Shown here: positions 8,450-16,591 of the stretch, piece by piece
Layout of the letters: each line of letters begins with the position of its first letter
How positions within the stretch are numbered: position 1 is the stretch's first letter
NCBI GenBank assembly: GCA_919901855.1
Contig: CAKKQC010000001.1
Span: 265,741 to 329,740 of the forward strand
Source: a bacterium
Lineage (GTDB): Bacteria; Oederibacteriota; CAKKQC01
Reading direction: 5' to 3'
DNA length: 64,000 bases
Notes under the pieces: generated by a model
Seen by the model: only the letters and a program-made list of their open reading frames with translations
Databases searched by the model: none
What the model was told of the DNA's origin: nothing
Position numbers and translations under genes: made by a program

Positions 8450-10954
8450 CTACTCGTGCTCCTGCCAGGTCCGGATCAGGTCGATGTACTTCTGGGCGAG
8501 CGAGCGCGCCTCGGACTCCGTCGCAGCCTCGGCATTCACGTGGAACAGGGGCCGGTCGCCGTCGGGCACGACGATGACCCAGGACCCGTCCTGGAAGATC
8601 TTGACCCCGTCCAGGAGCTCCACCCGCGTGCCCTGGGTCTCGTCGATCAGGTGCCGCATGATGGCCCCCTTCATCTCCCACTGGCAGGGGATGTGCTCCC
8701 GGACCATGCGGTACGCGGGCACCGTGGCCCGGATGCGCGAGAGCGGCTCGCCGGCCCGGGCGAGCCACTCGAGGGTCTTGACCGTGGCGCACTGGGCGTC
8801 CATCGCGGGGTGGAACCGGGGGAAGATGAATCCCCCCTTGCCTTCGCCCACGAACTGCACCTTGCCCGAGGCGGCCACCTCCATCATGGATCGGTACGCC
8901 ATCCGGGTCCGGATCACCTCGGCTCCGAAGGGGTCCGCCATCTGCTCGATGGCCTGGGAGGCCGAGACCGGCACCGCCAGGGCATGCACCTCGCCGGATT
9001 TCAGTCCCAGCAGGATCAGGGCGGACAGGGCCTCGTCGCCGGACAGAATCCTCCCCATCTCGTCCACGAGGAAGACCTTTTCGCCCCCCGCGTCCATGAG
9101 CACCCCGAGGTCCGCCTTGAGGGTCGGGACGATCGTCGAGAGCTGGGTGAGCGCGGCGTTGAACTCCTCGGCGCTGCGCGTGAGCTTGGTCTCGTCCAGG
9201 TACGCGTTCAGGGCGACCACGTCGCACCCGAGCTCGCCCAGCACGGAGGGGAAGATCGTGGCCGCGGTGCCGAATGCGTAGTCCACGACCACCTTGAGCT
9301 TGGCCCGTCCGAGCACGCCCGGGTCCACGGACGCGAGGAGCGCTTCCTTGTAGTACTCGAGCACCCGCTGGGGGAACGTGATCTCGCCCGTCTTCTCGGC
9401 GTCCGCGCGGCGGAAATCCTCGCGAAAGAACAGCCCTTCGATGCCCTTCTCCTTGCCGGATGAGACATCCATTCCGCCGCCGTCGAAGAACTTGATGTCC
9501 GTGAGCCGCCGGTCGAACGGCGACCGCCGGACGTGCAGGCCCCCGGCGTCCCCCGTAGACCGAACGGCGAACCGGGCCAGGGGGATCGGGACCGCCTGGA
9601 GATCGTGCACGTTGACGCCGCTCGAGAGGATACCCGACATGAGCGCGCGGCCGATCAGCCTAGAGCTCTTGTGCAGGTCCCGGCTGAAGATCATTGTCGC
9701 GCCCTCGGGCAGGGTCGCGCCGTACGCCGCGCCGAGCTTCGCCGCGAACTCGGCCGTGATCTCGACGTTCGTCAGCCCCGAGACGCCGTACGCGCCGAAG
9801 AGCGACCGCGACCACTTTTCCCCCCACACGAGGCTCGTCGAGAGCGTCGCGCCCTCCTCGACGGTCTTGTACGGCCACAGCTTGACGTCCGCCTTCACCG
9901 TGGCCTCGGGACCGATCTGGCAGTGGTCGGCCACGACGACGCCTTCCGCGAGGAAGGCCTTGCGCCCGATGGCGCAGTGCGACGCGACGACGTCTTCCTT
10001 GAGCTCGGCTTCCGCGCCGATCGTCACGTGATCCCAGAGCACGGAGTCCGCGACGCCCGCGCCGTCCTCGACCACGCAGTCGTCGCCGATGATCGAGTTC
10101 GCGAGCTGAACGCCCGGCCCGATCCGCACCCGCTTGCCCAACACGACCGCGCCCCGCATCTTGGCGCTCGGGTCCACGCGCGTCCCCTCGCCGACCCACA
10201 CGTCCTTGCCGATGCGGCCCATCTTCTGGCCCTGCACGTCCACGTCGACCTCGCCCCGCAGGATGTCCACCTGCGCCTGCCGGTATTCGGAGAGGCTCCC
10301 GATATCCCGCCAGTACCCGGTCGCAATACACCCGTAGAGCGGCACCCCGCGTTCCATGAGTGCGGGGAAGAGGTCGCGCGAAAAGTCGAACTCACGCCCC
10401 TCGGGAACGCGCTCAAGCGCCTCGGGTTCCAGGACGTAGATGCCGGTGTTGACCGTATCGCTGAAGACCTCGCCCCATGACGGCTTCTCGAGGAATCGCA
10501 CGATGCGGCCGTCGGGTTCCGTGATGACCACACCGTACGCGAGCGGATTCGTCACGCGCGTGAGCACGAGCGTCGCTTTCGAACCGCGCTCGCGGTGGAA
10601 TTCGAGAATGGCGCCGAGATCGAAATCGGTGAGCACGTCGCCGCTGATAACAAGCACGGGCTCGTCGAGCCCCTGCTGCGCGAACCGCACGGCGCCCGCG
10701 GTTCCCAGGTCGGTCTCGGTGGTCACATAGGTGAGCGACACGCCCTGCGCCGAGCCGTCGCCGAAAAACTCGCGGATCACCTGGGGCTGGTAGTAAAGGA
10801 GCACGCGGATATCGTCGAACCCGTGATGCTTGAGCAGGCGAAGGCCGTGCTCCATCACCGGCCGGTTGGCAACGGGTAGCATGGGTTTCGGAACGTTGCA
10901 CGTCAGCGGGCGCATGCGTGTACCGAATCCGCCTGCCATGACGATCGCGATCAT
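8450..10954 (-). CDS. Sugar-1-phosphate nucleotidyltransferase fused to phosphomannomutase-like domain
   Basis: 834 residues. The N-terminal NTP-transferase domain has MAGGFGTRMRPLT (6-18) and the YWRDIGS signature. Left-handed beta-helix hexapeptide repeats follow (about 240-360), then an alpha-D-phosphohexomutase-like region to the end. Fusions of this kind are annotated as mannose-1-phosphate guanylyltransferase/phosphomannomutase and would make GDP-mannose or a related nucleotide sugar. The mutase half looks catalytically altered: the phosphoserine loop reads GLHVRRSPFD rather than a TASHNP type, and the metal loop reads MDAGGEK rather than DGDADR. It may be regulatory. The ATG at 10954 is chosen because MIAIVMAGG is the conserved N-terminus; sequence upstream is repeat DNA. 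Confidence 0.82.
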   Translation of the reverse strand: MIAIVMAGGFGTRMRPLTCNVPKPMLPVANRPVMEHGLRLLKHHGFDDIRVLLYYQPQVIREFFGDGSAQGVSLTYVTTETDLGTAGAVRFAQQGLDEPVLVISGDVLTDFDLGAILEFHRERGSKATLVLTRVTNPLAYGVVITEPDGRIVRFLEKPSWGEVFSDTVNTGIYVLEPEALERVPEGREFDFSRDLFPALMERGVPLYGCIATGYWRDIGSLSEYRQAQVDILRGEVDVDVQGQKMGRIGKDVWVGEGTRVDPSAKMRGAVVLGKRVRIGPGVQLANSIIGDDCVVEDGAGVADSVLWDHVTIGAEAELKEDVVASHCAIGRKAFLAEGVVVADHCQIGPEATVKADVKLWPYKTVEEGATLSTSLVWGEKWSRSLFGAYGVSGLTNVEITAEFAAKLGAAYGATLPEGATMIFSRDLHKSSRLIGRALMSGILSSGVNVHDLQAVPIPLARFAVRSTGDAGGLHVRRSPFDRRLTDIKFFDGGGMDVSSGKEKGIEGLFFREDFRRADAEKTGEITFPQRVLEYYKEALLASVDPGVLGRAKLKVVVDYAFGTAATIFPSVLGELGCDVVALNAYLDETKLTRSAEEFNAALTQLSTIVPTLKADLGVLMDAGGEKVFLVDEMGRILSGDEALSALILLGLKSGEVHALAVPVSASQAIEQMADPFGAEVIRTRMAYRSMMEVAASGKVQFVGEGKGGFIFPRFHPAMDAQCATVKTLEWLARAGEPLSRIRATVPAYRMVREHIPCQWEMKGAIMRHLIDETQGTRVELLDGVKIFQDGSWVIVVPDGDRPLFHVNAEAATESEARSLAQKYIDLIRTWQEHE

Positions 10955-10986
10955 GCGGCGCGCATTCCTCGGACGGATTATACCTC

Positions 10987-11114
10987 CGGCTTGCGGCCTA
11001 TGGCCGCATGATGCCGCCCGGCCTGCGCCGTAGGCGCCATGAGAAGCCGCTCGGCCGGCGCCGCAGGCGCCATGATGCCGCCGGCCTGCGCCGTAGGCGC
11101 TATGAGAAGCCGCG
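10987..11114. repeat. Array of four ~30-33 bp hairpin repeats
   Basis: Units at 10987-11018, 11019-11051, 11052-11081 and 11082-11114 each hold a short stem-loop followed by a CATGA or TATGA-type linker. The stems differ but stay paired: TGCGGCC/GGCCGCA around TAT, GCGCC/GGCGC around GTA (twice), and GGCGCC/GGCGCC around GCA. Paired variation argues for selection on structure. The array lies between the nucleotidyltransferase gene start and a promoter at 11120. Confidence 0.85.
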
Positions 11115-11119
11115 TTCAC

Positions 11120-11148
11120 TTGACAAGCTCCGGGCCGTGCTGTATTGT
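11120..11148 (+). promoter_or_regulatory. Near-consensus sigma-70-type promoter with no ORF downstream
   Basis: TTGACA (11120-11125), a 17-bp spacer and TATTGT (11143-11148). The expected start is near 11155. No credible reading frame follows on the plus strand until dnaA at 11815, so it drives either a long dnaA leader or an untranslated RNA. Confidence 0.65.
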
Positions 11149-11154
11149 GCCGAC

Positions 11155-11640
11155 GGTTTCAAGGTAGCCGTGACGAAACGAGCGAACGTGATTGTTGAGA
11201 CAGGCTCACACGCCTGTGCCGCGGAGAACGGGGGGCCCAGCGCCCCCGTCCGGATCCGGTTCGGGATCCCCGCGATGCGGCGTGCGGACAGCGACGATCA
11301 CCCCTCCGGACCTGCGGTGAGCCGACCCGTCCGTTTCCTCCCCCGGCCCTGACCCCTCGGTTGAGTGTCCGCCTCCGGGCGGACCGAACGGCATTATGGC
11401 GCCTGCGGCGCCAGGCCGAGGGTGCGGTCAGTCGGGACGAGACGGACGTGTCGGGCGGACGGCGGGTCCTCGTTGCGAGTACCTCGCGGGGGTTCCGACC
11501 CCAAGCCCTTGTGGGGCTGATGGGGTTCGTTCCGTGGCCAGGTCGTTGCGACCCGTGCTGGCGGACATCTCCCGGCGGACCCGGCAGTCTGACCTGGCCG
11601 GCCCGACCGGAGGGAGAGCGGAGCCCACCCCGGAACCGGT
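11155..11640 (+). other. Non-coding stretch with several hairpins, possible structured RNA
   Basis: No convincing gene on either strand. Stem-loops seen: ACAGGC/GCCTGT (11200-11217), CGGGGG/CCCCCG (11229-11248), TGGCGCC/GGCGCCA (11397-11413), and an 11-bp stem with a 2-base bulge made of ACCCCA+AGCCC pairing with GGGCT+TGGGGT (11498-11526). I found none of the conserved RNase P, tmRNA, SRP or tRNA elements. It lies between a strong promoter and oriC. High GC makes chance hairpins likely, so an RNA gene is only a hypothesis. Confidence 0.35.
11392..11418 (-). repeat. Isolated inverted copy of the hairpin repeat
   Basis: The stretch containing TGGCGCC, TGC and GGCGCCA is nearly identical to the reverse complement of the repeat unit around 11052-11077 in the array about 315 bp upstream. 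The hairpin (7-bp stem, 3-base loop) is perfect. Confidence 0.75.
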
Positions 11641-11649
11641 GTGGACCGA

Positions 11650-11798
11650 TGTGAACAAAATGTGGATAAAGGAAGGGGAGGACTGTCCTCACCGATGCTT
11701 GAATTGTAGGGGTGTGGGGAACAGTGTGGGCAGGATGTGGATAAGATGTGGTCCAAAAACAGTGACTTCTTAACATGTCATCACCGGGCTGTGGATAA
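11650..11798. other. oriC: oriC: DnaA-box cluster upstream of dnaA
   Basis: Three perfect TGTGGATAA boxes (reverse complement TTATCCACA) at 11661-11669, 11736-11744 and 11790-11798 share one orientation. There is a weaker box TGTGAACAA at 11650-11658. The cluster ends 16 bp before the dnaA start codon. Position, spacing and the change of coding strand at this point (minus to the left, plus to the right) fit a chromosomal origin. Confidence 0.85.
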
Positions 11799-11814
11799 CT
11801 AACGGGGGGGACTT

Positions 11815-13224
11815 ATGGCTGAGTTGAACGAGATTTGGCGGGGTGCGTTGGAACAGCTGAAGAGCCGGATGCCGGCGTCCCAGGTTGAGACCTGGATTTC
11901 ACCCCTGCGGCCGCTCCGGGTCGAGACGGATACCGTCGTCGTCGGGGTCGGAAGCGAGCTCCACAAGGCCTACGTTGCCCGCAACTGCCAGGCCCGGCTC
12001 GAGGAGGCCCTTTCAGCGGCCGCCGCGAGCCCGGTCAAGATCCGGCTCGAAGTCGAGACCGAAGGACAGGGCCTCCTGTTCCCGAACCCGGAAGTGATGG
12101 TCGCAACGACCACGGCCCCTGACGCTCGCGCCCCGCGCCCCGCCGCGGCCACGTCCAGCCTGTCACGCTCCCGGAGCGGGCGGGGGAGCCTCGGCGGCGA
12201 TGAAGGCGGCCTGCCGCTCAACCCCAAGCACATCTTCGAGACCTTCGTCGTTGGCGCCAACAACCGCTTTGCCCACGCCGCGGCGCTGGGCGTGGCCGAG
12301 AAGCCCGGGCGGATGCACAACCCCCTCTTCCTGTACGGCGGCGTGGGGCTGGGCAAGACCCACCTCCTGCACGCGATCGGGCACGCGGTCAAGGCCGCGT
12401 TCCCCCAACGGCGCGTCCTCTACACGACAATGGAGAAATTCACGAACGACATGATCAAGGCGATCCGGGAGCAGAACACCGTCGACTTGCGGCGCAAGTA
12501 CCGGTTCCCCGATCTCCTCCTCATCGATGACATCCAGTTCCTGCAGGGCAAGGAAAGCACCCAGGATGAGTTCTTCCACACGATCAACGACCTCATGGCC
12601 GGCCAGCGCCAGATCGTGGCGACGTCGGACACGCACCCCAAGGACATCAAGGTCGAGGAGCGGCTGAAGTCGCGGTTCCAGGGCGGCCTCGTGGCGGACC
12701 TCCAGGCGCCCGACGTCGAGACCCGGATCGTGATTCTCAAGACCAAGACCGACCGCGAGGGGCTCCAGGTGCCCGAAGAAGCGCTCGCCGTCATCGCCGA
12801 GGCCGTCCAGTCGAACATCCGCGAGCTGGAAGGTGCGCTCAACCGCGTCGTGGCCATGGCGGCCATGACGGGCCAGCCCGCGTCCGCCGCTCTTGCGCGG
12901 GACGCACTGCGGGACCTCATCTCGGTCAACCGTCCCCCGCGCACGTTCGACCGCATTCAGCAGGCCGTCGCGCACCACTTCGCACTCGAAGCCTCTGTCC
13001 TGTCGGACAAGACTCGCACGGACGCGGTGGCTTATCCCCGCCAGCTCGCCATGTACCTCTGTCGCGAGATGCTTGGGGCGTCGTCCGTTCTCATCGGCAT
13101 GCAGTTCGGCGGCCGCGACCATTCGACCGTCCTGCACGCGATCGAGAAGATCAAGCGCCTGCACGACGCGGACCCCCAGACACGCGATCACCTGTCACAG
13201 ATCCGCCGCAGTCTGGACCTCTAA
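11815..13224 (+). CDS. dnaA: Chromosomal replication initiator DnaA
   Basis: 469 residues. Domain I (about 1-85) is followed by a variable Ala/Ser/Arg-rich linker. The AAA+ core has Walker A GGVGLGKT (175-182) and Walker B LLLIDD (234-239). Domain IV has the DNA-binding signature GGRDHSTVLHA, and the protein ends RRSLDL. DnaA-ATP binds the boxes at 11650-11798, melts the origin and loads the helicase. The ATG at 11815 has GGGGGG upstream. Because boxes lie 16 bp or less from the start codon, autorepression is likely. All key residues seem intact. Confidence 0.98.
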   Translation: MAELNEIWRGALEQLKSRMPASQVETWISPLRPLRVETDTVVVGVGSELHKAYVARNCQARLEEALSAAAASPVKIRLEVETEGQGLLFPNPEVMVATTTAPDARAPRPAAATSSLSRSRSGRGSLGGDEGGLPLNPKHIFETFVVGANNRFAHAAALGVAEKPGRMHNPLFLYGGVGLGKTHLLHAIGHAVKAAFPQRRVLYTTMEKFTNDMIKAIREQNTVDLRRKYRFPDLLLIDDIQFLQGKESTQDEFFHTINDLMAGQRQIVATSDTHPKDIKVEERLKSRFQGGLVADLQAPDVETRIVILKTKTDREGLQVPEEALAVIAEAVQSNIRELEGALNRVVAMAAMTGQPASAALARDALRDLISVNRPPRTFDRIQQAVAHHFALEASVLSDKTRTDAVAYPRQLAMYLCREMLGASSVLIGMQFGGRDHSTVLHAIEKIKRLHDADPQTRDHLSQIRRSLDL

Positions 13225-13383
13225 GCGGATGCGTCTTGTGCACAGTGGTCCGGCACGCTTCGCCCCCGTGTGCGACATGTTTTTTCGTCTTCTCCGGACC
13301 CATCCACGTACGGATACTACTGTATTAATATCTTCCGTCATAGTAGGATGTGGACAGCTGGGACCAAAGGGGGAATCTCCCGC
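13225..13383. other. dnaA-dnaN intergenic region, AT-richer patch
   Basis: 159 bp without a gene. A patch at about 13310-13350 is unusually AT-rich for this window (TATTAATATC core), and a DnaA-box-like TGTGGACAG follows near 13349. It could carry the dnaN promoter or a second, downstream part of a bipartite origin with the unwinding element. Neither can be decided from sequence. Confidence 0.4.
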
Positions 13384-14481
13384 ATGGAACTGAAGATCGG
13401 CCGCAAGGAGCTCACCGCCGCGCTCGAGACGACCAGCAGCGTGGTATCCACGCGACCCACCCTCCCGATTCTCGGGAATGTGCTCATCGACGTCCGGAAG
13501 AAGGACGCCGTCCTGTCGGCCACCGACCTTGAAGTCGGTATCGTCCTCTCCGTGCCCGCCGAGGTGAAACGCGAGGGCAAACTCACGGTGCCCGCCCGCA
13601 AACTTCTGGACATCGTCCGCGAGCTTCCGGGCGATTCCGTAAGCCTCGAGACCGACGCTGCGTCGCGCATGCTGCTCAAGGCCGGCGCCGTTGAAATCAA
13701 GCTACTCGGGCTCGCCCCCGACGAGTTCCCGCAGCTTCCGGAGGTCAAGAAGGAGGCGGAGGTCAAGGTCGCGTGCGCGACCCTGGCGAAGATGATCGAC
13801 CGCACGCTCTACGCGGTGTCGAACGACGAGACGCGGTACGTGCTCAACGGCGCCTACCTTGTCTGGGAGAAGAGCGAGCTGAAGATGGTCACGACCGACG
13901 GCCGGCGGCTGTCGTTCATCCGGGCGGCGCTGGAAGGCACCGGCGGGAAGGGCGAAGCCGTGGTGCCCACGAAGGCCCTGCAGGAGCTCGTGCATCTCTT
14001 CGGGTCCGCGGAGGGCGAGGTCACCGTCGTGCTGGGCGAGGGGTACGCGAAATTCACGGTGGGCAGTGCCACGCTGACGACGCGACTCATCGACGGGAGG
14101 TTCCCGGACTACGAACAGGTGATCCCGAAGGCGCAGGACAAGAAGGTCACCGTGGCGACGGATGCGTTCCTGGCGGCCACGCGCCGCGCGGCGCTGATCG
14201 CCGCCGACCGTTCCTCGTCCGTGCGCCTCGACGTCCGGAAGGGCTTCATCACCTTCAGCGCGGCCAGCCACGAGCTCGGCGAGGCCCGCGAGGAGGTGCC
14301 CGCCGCCTACGACGGCGAAAGCCTGTCGGTGGCCTACAACGCACGGTATCTGACGGATGTTCTCAAGCACATCGAGACGAAGGAAACCCTGCTCGAGCTG
14401 TCGACGGCGCTGGCGCCCGGGGTCCTGCGGCCCGCCGGGGACGAGACCTACGTGTGCGTCGTCATGCCAATCCGCCTCTAA
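13384..14481 (+). CDS. dnaN: DNA polymerase III beta sliding clamp
   Basis: 365 residues with the three-domain clamp architecture. It opens MELKIGRKELTAAL, has the TRPTLPILGNVLI segment in domain I, DGRRLSFIRA in the middle domain, and the typical C-terminus YVCVVMPIRL that forms part of the partner-binding cleft. It forms a ring dimer on DNA that tethers polymerase III. The ATG at 13384 is chosen because it starts the conserved N-terminus and GGGGGAA precedes it; an in-frame upstream extension lacks similarity. It is followed 13 bp later by the CsgG-like lipoprotein gene, so the two may be co-transcribed. Confidence 0.97.
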   Translation: MELKIGRKELTAALETTSSVVSTRPTLPILGNVLIDVRKKDAVLSATDLEVGIVLSVPAEVKREGKLTVPARKLLDIVRELPGDSVSLETDAASRMLLKAGAVEIKLLGLAPDEFPQLPEVKKEAEVKVACATLAKMIDRTLYAVSNDETRYVLNGAYLVWEKSELKMVTTDGRRLSFIRAALEGTGGKGEAVVPTKALQELVHLFGSAEGEVTVVLGEGYAKFTVGSATLTTRLIDGRFPDYEQVIPKAQDKKVTVATDAFLAATRRAALIAADRSSSVRLDVRKGFITFSAASHELGEAREEVPAAYDGESLSVAYNARYLTDVLKHIETKETLLELSTALAPGVLRPAGDETYVCVVMPIRL

Positions 14482-14494
14482 GGAGGAAACCGCT

Positions 14495-15439
14495 ATGACC
14501 CGATTTCCCAGCGTGTTCCGCGCGATGCCCGGTGCCCTGGTCGCCCTGCTGATCGCCGGCCTGACGGGGTGCGGTGGCAAGCAAACAGTGCGTCCCGCGG
14601 AGCCCGTGCTCGCGGAGAAGATCACGGGGCCGCGCCTGCGTATCGCCGTCGTGGAGTTCGAGAACAAGACCGTCTACGGCTCCCGGCTGGGCACCGCCGC
14701 GGCGGATATCCTTGTCACGGAGCTCGCGAAGACCAACCGGTTCATCCTCATCGAGCGCCAGAAGCTCGAGAAGGTCATGGCGGAGCAGAAGCTGGGGCTC
14801 ACGGGCGCCGTGGATCCCGACACCGCCGCGCGGATGGGCAAGGTCCTGGGCGCGGCCGCCATCGTCTCCGGCGCGGTCTCCCAGTTCGGGGTCCACACCG
14901 AGGGGAGCGACATGCTGATCACCGAGTCCAAGCGCCAGGTGGCCGAGGCGGTCGTGGACGTGCGGATCATCGACGCCGAGACGGCCCAGATCCTCTTTGC
15001 CGAGTCCGGCAAGGGGAAGACGGTCAACTCCACGGGGTCGTTCCTCGGGCTGGGCACGCGCTCGTCGTACGACGAAGCGCTCGAGGGCAAGGCCCTCAGA
15101 GAGGCCATCACGTCTTTCGCGGCCAACGTCGTGGCCCGGCTGGTCCAGATCCCGTGGTCTTGCCGCGTGGCCGAGATGGACGGGCCGACGATCTACCTCG
15201 ACGCCGGACTGGCGTCGGGGCTCGAGGTCGGCTCCATCCTCGAGGTCATCAAGCTCGGGGCCGAGATCAAGAGTCCCTCGACGGGGCTCGTGATCGGCCA
15301 CAAGGAAACCCGGCTGGGCCGTCTCAAGGTCCTCGCGCGCATGGGCGAGGACGCCTCGACGGCGCAGATGATCGAGGGGAACAATCCGGCCCGCGGCGAC
15401 CTGTGCCGGATGATGCGGGGCGTCAACCCCGGGTACTGA
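14495..15439 (+). CDS. CsgG/HfaB-like outer-membrane lipoprotein
   Basis: 314 residues. The signal peptide ends in lipobox LTGC near residue 26, so the mature protein should be lipid-anchored. The CsgG fold follows: RIAVVEFENKTVYGSRLG, ILVTELAKTNRFILIERQKLEKVM, LGAAAIVSGAVSQFG, and VDVRIIDAETAQILFAESGKG. CsgG homologues form outer-membrane secretion channels for curli-type fibres, and related proteins act in attachment or cell-envelope assembly. The ATG at 14495 has a textbook AGGAGG upstream. No csgA, B, E or F gene is near, so the exported partner is unknown. A decayed relative lies at 60977-61379. Confidence 0.85.
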   Translation: MTRFPSVFRAMPGALVALLIAGLTGCGGKQTVRPAEPVLAEKITGPRLRIAVVEFENKTVYGSRLGTAAADILVTELAKTNRFILIERQKLEKVMAEQKLGLTGAVDPDTAARMGKVLGAAAIVSGAVSQFGVHTEGSDMLITESKRQVAEAVVDVRIIDAETAQILFAESGKGKTVNSTGSFLGLGTRSSYDEALEGKALREAITSFAANVVARLVQIPWSCRVAEMDGPTIYLDAGLASGLEVGSILEVIKLGAEIKSPSTGLVIGHKETRLGRLKVLARMGEDASTAQMIEGNNPARGDLCRMMRGVNPGY

Positions 15440-15458
15440 CCCTCTCGGGTCCTTCAGC

Positions 15459-15782
15459 TCAGAAGAATCTAATGCCGACCTGGTAGTGGTTGGGGGTGAC
15501 TTCGCGGACCCAGACGACGCGGGCCCGGCGGAGGCCCCCCTTCGTGGCCGGCGACCTCGGCACCCGGACCTCGAGGATCGTGCCCGGCAGGAGCAGGCTG
15601 GAACTCGTGAGGCTCATCCCGCTGCGGCTCACGTTCTCGGCCTTGCCGCCCCGAACCGTGTTCAGGAGCGAGACCATCCTCGCCGGCGGCGGGAGCCGGC
15701 GGACCTTGTAGCCCAGCCCCACCGAGAGGGCGAATCGCGGATCGTGCCGGCGCTCCTTCGTGGGCTTCCTCATCGCCGTCAT
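15459..15782 (-). CDS. PilZ-domain protein (putative c-di-GMP receptor)
   Basis: 107 residues forming a single PilZ domain. The c-di-GMP-binding RxxxR motif is RHDPR (12-16), and the NxSxxG motif is NVSRSG (50-55). It ends YQVGIRFF, as PilZ domains often do. The ATG at 15782 overlaps the stop of the NlpC/P60 gene by 4 bp (ATGA), which implies coupled translation with the murein-peptide recycling genes. The second motif has N in place of the commoner D. The partner or output is unknown. Confidence 0.85.
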   Translation of the reverse strand: MTAMRKPTKERRHDPRFALSVGLGYKVRRLPPPARMVSLLNTVRGGKAENVSRSGMSLTSSSLLLPGTILEVRVPRSPATKGGLRRARVVWVREVTPNHYQVGIRFF

Positions 15783-16591
15783 CGTACCACCACGCGCCGG
15801 CAACTGTCCCGCAGGGCGGCCCAGTGGGGGTCGTCGACGGCCGTGACCTGTACTTGCGGGATGCCCGCCGTCGTGGCGTGAATGAACTCCTGGGGTGATA
15901 CGGCCAGCCCGACGTGGGTCGCCTGGCGGAAGAACAGCAGGTCCCCGGCGGCCAAGGCGCCGCGCGGGACCTCCGTGAGCCGGGGGTCGCGAGCCTGGTC
16001 CCCGGCATCCCGGGGCAGGTCGACGCCGTGGAGACGGAACAGGAGCTGGATGAACCCCGAGCAGTCGAGGCCGAAGGGCGTGGTGCCGCCCCAGCGGTAG
16101 GGGAGGCCGAGCATGGCGCGCGCCTGCCGCACGACGCCCGCCGCCAGATCGTCAACGCTGGTCCAGCTCCAGGAGGCGGTCGCATCGCAGACATCGCCGG
16201 ACTGGACGAAGGCCGGCAGCGCCCCGGGCGCCTCGACCGGGAGCCATCCATCGACGCCGTCGCCCGTCCGGACGAGCGGCGAGCCCAGCGGCGCCGTGAA
16301 GAGCAGGGGCGCCCTGACGCCAGGGGCTGCATGGAGGTTGGCGAACAGGGACCGGACCGTAACGACCGCGGCCGCTACGGGAGGCCAATCGCCGGGCACG
16401 AACCCGTCCGCCGCCGCCCAGCCGGCGTAGCCGTCGTGCCGGAAGCGGAGGTGCAGGTACGCGACCGGGGGTGCGATGCGTTCCGTCACGACGGCGACGT
16501 CGCCGAGCCGCGCCTGCGTCACGACTTCGCTCGTGGGGTCGGGGTCCCGGTACACGTTGACGACTGGTTCGGCCGCCACGACGAGGCTCAT
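15779..16591 (-). CDS. NlpC/P60 endopeptidase with SH3-like domains (YkfC type)
   Basis: 270 residues. Two N-terminal SH3b-like regions (NVYRDPDPTSEVVTQARLGD and VRSLFANLHAAP) precede an NlpC/P60 domain with catalytic Cys177 (DCSGF) and His226 (THVGLAV), and a likely third polar residue His238. YkfC enzymes cut gamma-D-Glu-meso-diaminopimelate bonds in released murein peptides. No signal peptide is apparent, which fits a cytoplasmic recycling role. It overlaps the dipeptide epimerase gene by 4 bp (ATGA) and the PilZ gene by 4 bp, so all three form a translationally coupled unit. Confidence 0.85.
   Translation of the reverse strand: MSLVVAAEPVVNVYRDPDPTSEVVTQARLGDVAVVTERIAPPVAYLHLRFRHDGYAGWAAADGFVPGDWPPVAAAVVTVRSLFANLHAAPGVRAPLLFTAPLGSPLVRTGDGVDGWLPVEAPGALPAFVQSGDVCDATASWSWTSVDDLAAGVVRQARAMLGLPYRWGGTTPFGLDCSGFIQLLFRLHGVDLPRDAGDQARDPRLTEVPRGALAAGDLLFFRQATHVGLAVSPQEFIHATTAGIPQVQVTAVDDPHWAALRDSCRRVVVR

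Noticed and set aside
10987-11114. CRISPR-like array
   Set aside because: There are no unique spacers; the units are contiguous hairpins of 30-33 bp and no cas gene is in the window.
11250-11275. tRNA T-arm-like sequence (GGTTCGGGATCC)
   Set aside because: No matching acceptor, D-arm or anticodon arm at the right distances.
11155-11640. RNase P RNA, tmRNA or SRP RNA
   Set aside because: The conserved segments of these RNAs (for example GAGGAAAGTCC of RNase P, or GGAAG of SRP) were not found.
11159-11776. A 205-residue frame on the minus strand across the origin
   Set aside because: It crosses the DnaA boxes, has no similarity to rpmH or rnpA, and the composition is like other antisense frames.
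15440-15458. Terminator between the CsgG-like and PilZ genes
   Set aside because: Only a 5-bp stem (GACCC/GGGTC) with no T-tract.
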